Assembly (NCBI GenBank): GCA_041676625.1
Contig: JBAYRN010000015.1
Coordinates: 1-64,000 of the forward strand
Direction: 5' to 3'
From: JAEXNA01 sp041676625
GTDB lineage: Bacteria > Vulcanimicrobiota > Xenobia > Xenobiales > JADMJV01
DNA length: 64,000 nt
Within the stretch, counting starts at the first letter, position 1. Each line of letters starts with the position of its first letter. Positions 7,668 through 15,664 of the stretch are shown here, in pieces. The notes under the pieces were generated by a model. It was not told where the DNA came from. It was given only the letters and a program-made list of their open reading frames with translations, and made no database searches. The position numbers and the translations under genes are program-made.

Positions 7668-9072
7668 CCCCGGACAGGGCCTGCCAGAACGATTCCAAAT
7701 CTTCAGCGGTGGTGCGGATGTTGCCGATAGAACACCTCAAGAGGACTCGCTCCTTGATCTTGGTGTGGGAGATGAAGAACTCACCGTCAGAGTTGAGACG
7801 ATTCATCAATTCCAACTGTTCTTCATTGGATCGACCCTTCCAGCGGAAACAGACCAGTGCCAGGCTGACCGGCATAGCCAGCTCAAACTCCTCGGATTCA
7901 TCCAGCCTGCGGCCCAGATCGCGCGCCAACTTCAAGTGGTAGCGCAACCTTTCCCGGAGTCCCTCGAGCCCGAAGCAGCGAAAGATCATCCACAACTTGA
8001 GGGAACGAAAGCGCCGCCCCAGTTGCACCCCCGTGTCCATCAGGTTCAAGACCTGACCTTCCTCAGCGTTCTTCAAGTACTCGGGCGTCATGGAGAACGC
8101 TTGCTTCAAGCTCTCGATATCTTTCAGGTACAGCACGGAAAGGTCGAAGGGAGTGAAGAGCCACTTGTGGGGATTGATGACAATGGAATCGGCCCGTTCC
8201 CAACCTTTGAAGGGTGCTCGCTCTTCTTCTAACAGACAGGCCACGCCCCCGTACGCTGCGTCTACGTGAAGCCAAACGCCTTCCTGAGCGCACACCTCGG
8301 CCACCGCATTGACCGGATCCACGGAGGCGGTCGAGGTGGTGCCGGTGGTGGCCACCACCGCGCACGGATACAGCCCGGCGGCTTTATCGGCGCGGATCTG
8401 TTCCTGGAGCTTCTCGGGAAGCATAGCCAGGTTGTCGTCGCAAGGGATCTTGCGCAGGTTGTCCCAGCCGATCCCCAGCATAAGGACCGCCTTGTCGATG
8501 GAGTTGTGGGTGTGCTCGGAGCAGTAAACCACCAGTTGCCGACCGGCCTGCCCTCTACTGCGCACATCGGGCAGGGCCATCTCCCGGGCGGTGGCCAGGG
8601 CGTGCAGCGTGGAGACGGAAGCGGTGTCGTATATGACGCCGGTGTAGTGCTCCGGCAAGCCCAGACCCTGGCGTAACCAATCCAAGGCGAGACCCTCCAA
8701 CTCGGTGGCCACAGGCGAAGTGCGCCACAGCATGGCCTGCTGATTCAGGCCGGAACTCAAGAAGTCGGCCAGTACCCCGGGCATGCTCGCAGAGATGGAG
8801 AAGTAGCCGAAAAAACGGGGGGAGTTCCAGTGGGTGAGGCCGGCGCTCAGTTGTTCTCGAAACTCCTCCAGGACCTCCCGGGGGTCCTGCCCCTGAGACG
8901 GCGGCGTTGCATCCTGAGCGGCTCGGAGTTCGCCGGGCAGGACCTGGCTCAGAACCGGTTCAGGGCGAGAGTCAGGACCGAGGTACTCGGCCAGCCAATC
9001 CACCAGATACCCGGCCGCGCGCTTGAACTGCTCAGGGCTGAGATCTCCCAGATATTGGGGTTGTTCGATCAT
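7648..9072 (-). CDS. Pyridoxal-dependent aromatic amino acid decarboxylase family protein
   Basis: The 474-residue group II decarboxylase has SEHTHNSIDKA (cofactor-stacking His), WLHVDAAYGG (Asp that contacts the pyridine nitrogen) and NPHKWLFTPFD, whose Lys forms the Schiff base. The length and N-terminus (SPEQFKRAAGYLVDWLAEYL) match the DOPA/tryptophan/tyrosine decarboxylases. Substrate cannot be assigned from sequence. Its ATG overlaps the stop of the upstream glycosidase-like gene by 4 bp (ATGA), so they share an operon, although no pathway link is evident. Confidence 0.9.
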   Translation of the reverse strand: MIEQPQYLGDLSPEQFKRAAGYLVDWLAEYLGPDSRPEPVLSQVLPGELRAAQDATPPSQGQDPREVLEEFREQLSAGLTHWNSPRFFGYFSISASMPGVLADFLSSGLNQQAMLWRTSPVATELEGLALDWLRQGLGLPEHYTGVIYDTASVSTLHALATAREMALPDVRSRGQAGRQLVVYCSEHTHNSIDKAVLMLGIGWDNLRKIPCDDNLAMLPEKLQEQIRADKAAGLYPCAVVATTGTTSTASVDPVNAVAEVCAQEGVWLHVDAAYGGVACLLEEERAPFKGWERADSIVINPHKWLFTPFDLSVLYLKDIESLKQAFSMTPEYLKNAEEGQVLNLMDTGVQLGRRFRSLKLWMIFRCFGLEGLRERLRYHLKLARDLGRRLDESEEFELAMPVSLALVCFRWKGRSNEEQLELMNRLNSDGEFFISHTKIKERVLLRCSIGNIRTTAEDLESFWQALSGVTSRVS

Positions 9073-10355
9073 GGTTTTCCTCCATAGACCCGGTTGTAGG
9101 CGTACAAAATTAGGGCGGCATTCCAGGAAAGCGGCTCCTCCGAGTGATACAATCGGGTGGAAAGGGGCTGACCGGTCATGTCATGTACCTCGAACACGGT
9201 GCGGTCCCGCTCCACCACTTTCAGCATCCGATCCACGTACTCTTTGGCTTCCTCGATGCGGCCGGTTTCCAGACACGCCACGGCGTGCCAGCCCCCGATC
9301 CACATCCAGCTACAGTTGGTGTGGTAGTTAGGGATGCCGGCGACCCACATCTCCGGCCCGACCTGATAAAATTTGTACTCCCGGTCGGTCACCCGGGAAG
9401 GCACGATCGCGCTCATGCCGATCTTGCGCGCGTAATCCAGGATCGCGTGGGATTGATTCTCACTGGTGAGTCCCCAGGCGCAAGCCATGTAGTTGGGCGG
9501 TGCCGCAAACATAGGGTCTCGGGGGGTCTGATACAGATAGCCTGCCTCCGGCTGGTAGTAGGCCTCCAGAATTCGCCGTCCCACCACGCTCGAGGTCTCA
9601 GCCGAATGGCGCATGCCTTCGGGCAGCAAGCTCTCCACTTCCTCGACCCCCTTGAGGGCTTTCCACCACAGCACGTTGGTATAGAGGACCGGCCCTCGCC
9701 TCCCGATGCTGTCGGCCCAGTCGGCGAACGGCCCCTGATGGATCAGGCCGTCCTTGCCTTCATAGCGCTCCACCCACTTCAAGGCCCGAACGGCTTGGCC
9801 GTGGAGATCCACCGCCAGCGAAAGGTCCTCGGTGCGCAGTACGCATTCGGCCCAGGCGATGACCAGCAAGAGCACCGAGTCGATGGAGCGGGTGCCGTGG
9901 GCGGTGATGAATCGAGGGAGCAGGTTGGCCTCCACCGGCTGGACCCGGTGAAACACCGAGTGCAAATAGCGTTCGGCAAGATTGGTGGAATGGAGTTTGA
10001 GGGGAAGCTGGCCGTTGGACTTCTGGTGACTGAAGAAAAGACGGACCCCGTCGTTGACCACGTCGGCACGATTCTCACTCAAAAGGCCGAAAGCAGCAAA
10101 ACCGAAGTCCCGGGCCCACGGCTCGCGGAAGTGTCGAAACCCCGCGCAGACCACGGTGGCCCTCTCTCCTGGAGCCACTCGGCGCCGCTCCATGCAAGAC
10201 TCAAGACAGGCGCGGACCACCTCGACCGGCCCCATCCCGTTGGTGTCAGGCTTGACCAGCCTGTCTCGAGTGAGCACCTTCTTTCCGGTTCGATAGATGT
10301 CCAGGAGCCAGTAGCCCGTTGCCCAGACGATAAACTGTATTAGCCGCTGAAACAT
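9069..10355 (-). CDS. Six-hairpin glycosidase-like protein (GH100/debranching-type)
   Basis: The 428-residue alpha/alpha-toroid protein contains FRHFREPWARDFGFAAFGLL, with acidic and Arg residues in the pattern of neutral invertases and GDE-type enzymes. DSVLLLVIAWAE, QGPFADWADSIGRRG (candidate catalytic Asp) and NYHTNCSWMWIGGWHAVACL follow. There is no signal peptide, although the N-terminus has a hydrophobic segment (LIQFIVWATGYWLL). ATG 10355 is chosen over an in-frame GTG at 10376 because AAGGAAAG lies 8 nt upstream of it. Hydrolysis of sucrose or of an alpha-glucan is possible; the substrate is not determined. Confidence 0.7.
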   Translation of the reverse strand: MFQRLIQFIVWATGYWLLDIYRTGKKVLTRDRLVKPDTNGMGPVEVVRACLESCMERRRVAPGERATVVCAGFRHFREPWARDFGFAAFGLLSENRADVVNDGVRLFFSHQKSNGQLPLKLHSTNLAERYLHSVFHRVQPVEANLLPRFITAHGTRSIDSVLLLVIAWAECVLRTEDLSLAVDLHGQAVRALKWVERYEGKDGLIHQGPFADWADSIGRRGPVLYTNVLWWKALKGVEEVESLLPEGMRHSAETSSVVGRRILEAYYQPEAGYLYQTPRDPMFAAPPNYMACAWGLTSENQSHAILDYARKIGMSAIVPSRVTDREYKFYQVGPEMWVAGIPNYHTNCSWMWIGGWHAVACLETGRIEEAKEYVDRMLKVVERDRTVFEVHDMTGQPLSTRLYHSEEPLSWNAALILYAYNRVYGGKP

Positions 10356-10398
10356 ATATTTATCTTTCCTTCGCACTCTTGAGTTACTCCTCTAATGC

Positions 10399-10422
10399 AA
10401 AAGACCGGCTTAATCGCCGGCC
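10399..10422 (-). terminator. Intrinsic terminator between the 118-residue gene and the glycosidase
   Basis: On the minus strand GGCCGGC, a 6-nt loop and GCCGGTC form a 7-bp stem with one G-U pair, followed by TTTT. It lies 34 bp after the stop of the 10456-10812 gene, so that gene is probably transcribed separately from the glycosidase/decarboxylase pair. Confidence 0.65.
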
Positions 10423-10455
10423 TCTGCTGATCTGCGTAAAGAAACAACCTGGCAG

Positions 10456-10812
10456 TCAGTCCCTCTCAGGCAGAGAAACCTTGACTTGCTTGAGTTTATC
10501 CACGATCAGATTCAGATCGCTGGGACCCAGTTCCGGAGAAAGCGGAACTTCATCTTCGGCCCCTTCTTCTCTCTTGATGATGGGGACCTTGTCACCGATC
10601 TCAGAAAAATCTACCGCACAACTCAATGTATTGGTGGTCAATTTATACATCAAGGGTACTTGTTCGTAGGGAGTGTTGGGAAAATCCCGACCCCACGTAT
10701 TCATCACACTCACCGAGAGCTCTTCCAAGCTCATCGGCTTCCCTTGAGCTTCTAATACTCTGCGAATCACTTCCACCGCGGGAGTGTTCTTACCGATGTC
10801 TTTCAGCGCCAT
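10456..10812 (-). CDS. Hypothetical protein with HARE-HTH-like N-terminal region
   Basis: The 118-residue product starts at ATG 10812, with AGAGG upstream. Residues 10-45 (NTPAVEVIRRVLEAQGKPMS then LEELSVSVMNTW) resemble the HARE-HTH winged helix found in the RNA polymerase delta subunit and some restriction/chromatin proteins. The rest is acidic (EEGAEDEVPLSPELGPSD). This resemblance is by eye and weak. The gene is flanked by a terminator downstream and a hairpin cluster upstream. Confidence 0.6.
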   Translation of the reverse strand: MALKDIGKNTPAVEVIRRVLEAQGKPMSLEELSVSVMNTWGRDFPNTPYEQVPLMYKLTTNTLSCAVDFSEIGDKVPIIKREEGAEDEVPLSPELGPSDLNLIVDKLKQVKVSLPERD

Positions 10813-10832
10813 CTCAAACCTCTTTTCATGCT

Positions 10833-10931
10833 TGCCACCCACCAGGGGGTGGTGGGGCCACTGATTAGCGGGGCACCCCAGAAATTCCTTCGTGATACTC
10901 CCCACAGGGGAGTGCGGGGCTTCGCCGAAGC
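10833..10931. repeat. Cluster of short hairpins (REP-like)
   Basis: Three inverted repeats are packed in about 100 bp between divergent genes: CCACC/GGTGG near 10835-10855, a perfect ACTCCCC-ACA-GGGGAGT at 10897-10913, and GGCTTC-GCC-GAAGCC at 10917-10931. GC-rich G/C blocks link them. The arrangement resembles REP/BIME sequences or a structured leader. No other copy was noticed in the window. Confidence 0.4.
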
Positions 10932-10938
10932 CGTAGGC

Positions 10939-11499
10939 GTGAACGAACTACCGCAAAATCTGGTGCGGGAATGCTCCAGAGATCTCCTGGGAGGATGGAA
11001 AAACGATCCGGACCTGGCCGGAGCCTACGTGGTCACGCTACTGGAACCCAAAACCCTGGAGGTTGAAGTACGCCAAATGGGAAGAGTGGCAAAGTTTTCT
11101 CCCGGCCAGTTTCGAAACGCTCTCAAATCCGCCCGGGACTGTCACAGTACCGGGTGGCCGTGCGCGCCCAAGGGGCTGGGATACCCGGTAAAGCACGACG
11201 GCTCGCTTTACGGAGTCTGCATCCTTTTTCTCGCCCAGGGAGCACCGATCTCGAGTCGCTGGGCCCTACAGGTCGAGGAGTACTCCCGAAAAGTGGCGCC
11301 TCTCATCCGTTCAGGGAAGGGCTCTAGAAGTTCCGGAATCCCTGATCTCAAGGCTCTGGCCAACGTGATCCCCAGGGAGCTGGCTCCCCCCAAGACCCTT
11401 GCCAAACCCCATTGGGAGCAGAGCAAGACCCGAGTCCACGCTCCCGTTCCCGAAGAGTTGCACGTTCATCTGCTCCTCGATCATCGACCACTTTTTTAG
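10939..11499 (+). CDS. Hypothetical protein, in operon with asparaginase
   Basis: About 186 residues if started at GTG 10939; the frame is open from 10828, but the segment before 10939 is the hairpin cluster and codes an unlikely N-terminus. No known motif was recognised. It contains a central segment (AYVVTLLEPKTLEVEVRQMG, and later YGVCILFLAQGAPISS) with strand-like periodicity, and a Pro/Lys-rich C-terminal tail. It ends 9 bp before the asparaginase TTG, so the two are likely cotranscribed. The start is uncertain. Confidence 0.55.
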   Translation: MNELPQNLVRECSRDLLGGWKNDPDLAGAYVVTLLEPKTLEVEVRQMGRVAKFSPGQFRNALKSARDCHSTGWPCAPKGLGYPVKHDGSLYGVCILFLAQGAPISSRWALQVEEYSRKVAPLIRSGKGSRSSGIPDLKALANVIPRELAPPKTLAKPHWEQSKTRVHAPVPEELHVHLLLDHRPLF

Positions 11500-11508
11500 G
11501 ATAACCAG

Positions 11509-12930
11509 TTGAGCTCCAAAGTTTGCATTCTCTACACTGGCGGTACTTTCGGGATGACCCCGAGTATGCCGGAGATGACCTCTTCCCCCCTGGCCCCAGC
11601 CGACAAAGCCGCTCTGGAGGCAGCCCTCGACGGGGCCGGTCGCGGCCGGGGCATAGACTGGGAGTTGCACTCTCTCACCGTAGACGACGGCTCGGAACTC
11701 GGTCCCTTGGACAGTTCCGCGGTGGGCCCTGAACACTGGCTCGCCATCGCCGCCAGTATCGAGCGGCTTTACTCCCGCTACGACGGCTTCGTGGTGATCC
11801 ATGGCACCGATACCCTGGCCTACACGGCCTCGGCCCTTTCCTTTTTGCTGGTAAACCTGGCCAAGCCGGTGGTGGTGACGGGGAGCCAGCGCCCCATCTT
11901 TTTCGAGCGAACCGATGCCCACCAGAACTTCCTCAACGCCCTTTACGTGGCCGGCTACAAAGCGGTGGGGCTACCCTGTGTGCCGGAGGTGACGGTTTGC
12001 TTCGGAGACCACCTCTTACGGGGAAACCGGACTCGAAAAATCAGCGTGGAGGCAAGAGCAGCTTTCAGTTCACCAAACTACCCTGCCCTGGGCACCTTCG
12101 GTGCCTCCATTCACATCGACCGCAGCCATATCCGAGAAGTGCCTAGCTCCGATCGGCCTTTCTACGTCCATCGCAAGCTTGAAGATCGGGTGATGGATCT
12201 TACCCTTTATCCGGGGGTGAGGGGTGACCAATTACGGCCGATCTTCGAGCGCGACGACATCAAGGGCTTCGTCCTTCGCACCTTCGGCAGCGGCACCACC
12301 CCCAGAGACCCCGAGTTGCTGGAAGCCGTGGCCCGGGCTGCCCGCCAGGGAACCCTGATGCTGGTGGTAACCCAGTGTGTGGAAGGCAGCGTCGATCTCG
12401 GCCGCTACGACGCCTCGACCAATCTTCTCCAGGCCGGGGTGGTCAGTGGGTTCGATCTCACTCCTGAGACGGCGCTCACCAAATTGATGTGGATCCTGTC
12501 TCTGGAGCAAGGCCCGGAACTCAACGCCCAGGTCCAGGTGAGCCACCGGGGTGAGCAAACTTATGATCATCACCACCTGATCTTCGAAGGGGGCGAAGGC
12601 GAGAAATCTCTTTCCTTTTCAGGACGCCCCTCGGCACCCTTTGCGCGCCATAACTTGCAGCGGGCTCTGCTCAGGGTCTCGGAATGCGAGAACAGCCGCC
12701 TCACCTTCTTTCTCAACGCCAGTGGAGTCGATCCCACCACCTCCGCCGAGGATGTTCGTAGCCTGGGCGCCATGAACGTGATCAACGGCCAGGGAGTTCT
12801 GGATGTGACCCGCAGCCTGCAACGCTTGATGGTGGAGAACCGGCCGTTGCGCCTCACCGTGACCGCAGGCGGAGAAGCCCTGAAAATTCATCGGGTTGAT
12901 CTCAGTCTACTGGTCAACGCGGAAAACTAA
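11509..12930 (+). CDS. L-asparaginase family protein with C-terminal extension
   Basis: Residues 1-340 are a type I/II asparaginase. The first catalytic Thr lies in YTGGTFGM and the second in VIHGTDTLAYTAS, with KPVVVTGSQRPIFFERTDAH and GNRTRK following. It hydrolyses Asn (or Gln, or Asn in peptides) to release ammonia. Bacterial enzymes are about 330 residues; this one is 473. The extra ~110 residues (from HHHLIFEGGEGEKSLSFSG onward) look like a small alpha/beta domain I do not recognise. No signal peptide is seen, so it is probably cytosolic. The start is TTG with AGGA 7 nt upstream. It ends before a bidirectional terminator. Confidence 0.9.
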   Translation: MSSKVCILYTGGTFGMTPSMPEMTSSPLAPADKAALEAALDGAGRGRGIDWELHSLTVDDGSELGPLDSSAVGPEHWLAIAASIERLYSRYDGFVVIHGTDTLAYTASALSFLLVNLAKPVVVTGSQRPIFFERTDAHQNFLNALYVAGYKAVGLPCVPEVTVCFGDHLLRGNRTRKISVEARAAFSSPNYPALGTFGASIHIDRSHIREVPSSDRPFYVHRKLEDRVMDLTLYPGVRGDQLRPIFERDDIKGFVLRTFGSGTTPRDPELLEAVARAARQGTLMLVVTQCVEGSVDLGRYDASTNLLQAGVVSGFDLTPETALTKLMWILSLEQGPELNAQVQVSHRGEQTYDHHHLIFEGGEGEKSLSFSGRPSAPFARHNLQRALLRVSECENSRLTFFLNASGVDPTTSAEDVRSLGAMNVINGQGVLDVTRSLQRLMVENRPLRLTVTAGGEALKIHRVDLSLLVNAEN

Positions 12931-12949
12931 GAAACACTCCGGCCAAGGT

Positions 12950-12990
12950 CAATGAAAAAGAGACCCCCGAGGAGGTCTCTTTTTTCATTG
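12950..12990. terminator. Bidirectional intrinsic terminator between convergent genes
   Basis: The arms CAATGAAAAAGAGACC (12950-12965) and GGTCTCTTTTTTCATTG (12974-12990) are reverse complements with one extra T. The A-rich and T-rich outer halves give U tracts in both directions. It separates the asparaginase gene from the convergent surface-protein gene. Confidence 0.85.
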
Positions 12991-13006
12991 TCAACGTGTT
13001 TCGGAC

Positions 13007-14977
13007 TTATTTCTTACCGAACATCAGGAATCCACCGACTCCGACGAGCAGCAGAGCACCCAGGGCGATGAGGCCCCACTTGTTGCCGCCGCTGCTACCA
13101 CCGGTGCCAGTGCTGGTGGCGCCGGAGGCCAGCAGTTGCTGTCCGGAGGTTTGAACCTCGGCCAGTTTGCCTTCGACTTTGATTTCAGGAGCATCGACTG
13201 CTACCAACTTCACATCGTCGGCGGAGGCGTCCACCGAGACCGAAGCCGAGGCGGGCAAGCCCATCATTTCCTTGATCTGAACATCGCTCATTCCAGGGAA
13301 AAAGTTGCTGAAGTAGAGCCGTCCGTCAATCTTGGACTCCTGACCCTCGGGCAACTGAGCGTCGAAATACAACCCGGTCAGAGTCGCATCCAGTTGAGCC
13401 TGGGACATGGCCAGTTTGGAGATACCGCTCAGGTCGGTGGTCTCACTGCTACCCTTCAGGGTGACTTTATTGCCGGACATTTCGGCCAGAAAGGTCATCC
13501 CTTTGAGGTCGAAAGATTCCAGTTCCTTGACCACTTCCGCAGGAGCGTTGGTGCTCTTGGCAGCCTCGGCCATCATGCCTTTGTAGAAATGAAACAGGTC
13601 TCCATCGGTGTAGAGGTAGAGGTCTCCCACCAGTTGGGTGCTATCCTTGAGGTCCACACTGATCTTACCGACGGCTTTCTCAGCTACCGGTACGCCCAGT
13701 TCTTTGGCCTTGGCGACGTAGTCTTTGTAATTCTTGCTCAGCAGGTTTCCGCTGGCCTTAAAGGAGATGTCTTGCTCCTGTTTGCCGAGCGAGAACTCGG
13801 CATTACCGGAAACCGTCAGGCTCGACGCGATGGCTGCTTTTAAAGCAGCTACGCCCTGGCTGGTGTTAGCATTGAGCAGGGTCTCGATGAAGGGCTGGAA
13901 AGCGGCTCCCATCGGCCCCATCTCCCGAGTAAACTCGGCCGCAATTTCACGGTTTTGCTGCTTCTGAATACCGGGCAGAATGACCATGTAGCCTTCCAGG
14001 AAGCTATTCAGGTTGGAAGCATTGACTTCGAAGGTACCGTCCATTTTGTTTTCGGTTACAGCCATGGTGAAGGCGAACTTGTCGAACTTCACTTCCAGCA
14101 TCTTCTCGAAAGCACCCTGAACGTTGACGTCGGGACCCATTTCACCTTGAAGCTGGCCGGAGACCATACCCAGGTAAGGGCGGATCGTGCCTCGGAGGTC
14201 GATGATGGTCATTTTGGCTTTGCCCACCTTCAACTCACCTTCTTCGGTGGGAGCGGGAAACTCCAGGCCTTCATACTGGATATTGGCTTGTTTCAATTGG
14301 GCTTCAAGCATCCCGGCCATAGCGGGGAGTTGGTCCAGTTGAGCAGCCAGGGGATCGGCCTTGGGAACCTTGATTTCAAAACTGATGGTGGTTTTGTTGT
14401 CGGCTTCAGTGATCTCCAGGCTCAGAGCGTCGAAGGGCACCTCATCGGCGTTGATGTCGGCACCGGAAAGACTGAACTTTCCGGAACTCGTCATGGCTTT
14501 GAAGTCTCCATCGAACTTCATATCGCCGCTTCCGTTGGGAATCTCTTCCCCGTCCTGGGCCGGGAAAAGCATATCCAGTTTGAAGTCGGCCGCGGACTGA
14601 TCGCCCTCGGTCACACTCTCCAAACCGATGTTAAACTTTTTCGGAGCATCGGGGCTATTGGGCGGCAGCTTGGCATCTACGTAACCGATGGCCTCGATCT
14701 GAGTGCCGCTGGCGCTGGTATAAAGATAGACATTCGCGTCCTGAGTCTCCGGTGAGTTCTTGATGGTGAGCTCACCGTCGATGGCGCTTTTGCCCGACTT
14801 AAAGTCGGCCGAAGCCTTGACCGTGCCGGAGGCATCGGCATCGGCCGGCTGGGTTTCAGAGAACTGAACGACCGCGTTTCGGTCTCCAGTCACCTTTACT
14901 GTTACTTCTTCGGCCCCAACGCTGCTAAAGCTCAAGAGAGCCAACAGTGTAAGGATCGCGTTAATTCTTTTCATCAT
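13007..14977 (-). CDS. Large secreted protein anchored by a C-terminal membrane helix, unknown function
   Basis: The 656-residue product has a signal peptide (MMKRINAILTLLALLSFSSV then GAEE). A long acidic, strand-rich ectodomain follows, and then a Gly/Ser linker, a membrane helix (WGLIALGALLLVGVGGFLMF) and the terminal GKK. There is no LPXTG-type sorting motif; the tail would act as a stop-transfer anchor. The ectodomain repeatedly uses short DGD/DLK/KVDGDF-like blocks, giving a beta-solenoid or lipoprotein-carrier impression, but no family was recognised. GGGGAG lies upstream of the ATG. It is a single gene between a terminator and the divergent ferritin gene. Confidence 0.8.
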   Translation of the reverse strand: MMKRINAILTLLALLSFSSVGAEEVTVKVTGDRNAVVQFSETQPADADASGTVKASADFKSGKSAIDGELTIKNSPETQDANVYLYTSASGTQIEAIGYVDAKLPPNSPDAPKKFNIGLESVTEGDQSAADFKLDMLFPAQDGEEIPNGSGDMKFDGDFKAMTSSGKFSLSGADINADEVPFDALSLEITEADNKTTISFEIKVPKADPLAAQLDQLPAMAGMLEAQLKQANIQYEGLEFPAPTEEGELKVGKAKMTIIDLRGTIRPYLGMVSGQLQGEMGPDVNVQGAFEKMLEVKFDKFAFTMAVTENKMDGTFEVNASNLNSFLEGYMVILPGIQKQQNREIAAEFTREMGPMGAAFQPFIETLLNANTSQGVAALKAAIASSLTVSGNAEFSLGKQEQDISFKASGNLLSKNYKDYVAKAKELGVPVAEKAVGKISVDLKDSTQLVGDLYLYTDGDLFHFYKGMMAEAAKSTNAPAEVVKELESFDLKGMTFLAEMSGNKVTLKGSSETTDLSGISKLAMSQAQLDATLTGLYFDAQLPEGQESKIDGRLYFSNFFPGMSDVQIKEMMGLPASASVSVDASADDVKLVAVDAPEIKVEGKLAEVQTSGQQLLASGATSTGTGGSSGGNKWGLIALGALLLVGVGGFLMFGKK

Positions 14978-15140
14978 AAATTTTTTCTCCCCAAATGGGT
15001 TTCAGCATGGGATTTGGAGGAGCGGCCTTCTCTCCTGTTACGGGGGTTCCTTCCGGTATCTGACCCCAATAAGTTAAGGTTTAGCCCGATCATGGCGGGG
15101 AATCATGAACGGACAAAGATTCGAATAGGAGAGATAAATT

Positions 15141-15659
15141 ATGGGAAAATCTACACTTTTAGTCAATGAAGCCCTGATCGATCTGCTCAACCAGCAGATC
15201 CAGAACGAACTGAAGGCGGCCGCTCAATATATGGCGATAGCCGTTTATTTTGAGTCGGAGAGTCTGCCCGCCCTGGGTGGATTCTTCTTTCAGCAAGCCG
15301 ACGAAGAGCGTCAGCACGCCCTGAAATTCGTGCACTACCTGCTGGATGCCGGGGCCAAACCCGAAATCCCCAGCCTGCCCAACCTGCGCAACGATTTCAC
15401 CAGTGCCGCCGACGCGGTCGAGTGCGCCCTGGACGGCGAACTCGAAGTGACCCGCCAGATCAACAACCTGGTGGGTGCCGCCACCAAGCACAACGACTAC
15501 ATGACGCACACCTTCCTCCAGTGGTTCGTGACCGAACAACTGGAAGAGGTTTCCACCATGTCGACGCTGCTCGATACCATCAAGCACGCCAAGGATCAAC
15601 TCTTGTTGGTGGAAGATCTGGTGCGACGGGGCGAGATCGGTCAACACGAAGGCGAGTAG
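15141..15659 (+). CDS. ftn: Ferritin (non-heme, iron storage)
   Basis: The 172-residue four-helix-bundle protein has the ferroxidase ligands in place: Glu in QNELKAAAQYMA, Glu and His in QADEERQHALKF, a Glu in DGELEVTRQ and a Gln/Glu pair in FLQWFVTEQLEEV. It forms a 24-mer shell that oxidises and stores iron and limits Fenton chemistry. No bacterioferritin heme Met was identified. ATG 15141 has AGGAGA upstream. It converges with sbcC 5 bp away and is divergent from the surface-protein gene across a 163-bp gap that should hold its promoter; no Fur box was recognised. Confidence 0.95.
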   Translation: MGKSTLLVNEALIDLLNQQIQNELKAAAQYMAIAVYFESESLPALGGFFFQQADEERQHALKFVHYLLDAGAKPEIPSLPNLRNDFTSAADAVECALDGELEVTRQINNLVGAATKHNDYMTHTFLQWFVTEQLEEVSTMSTLLDTIKHAKDQLLLVEDLVRRGEIGQHEGE

Positions 15660-15664
15660 TCGTC

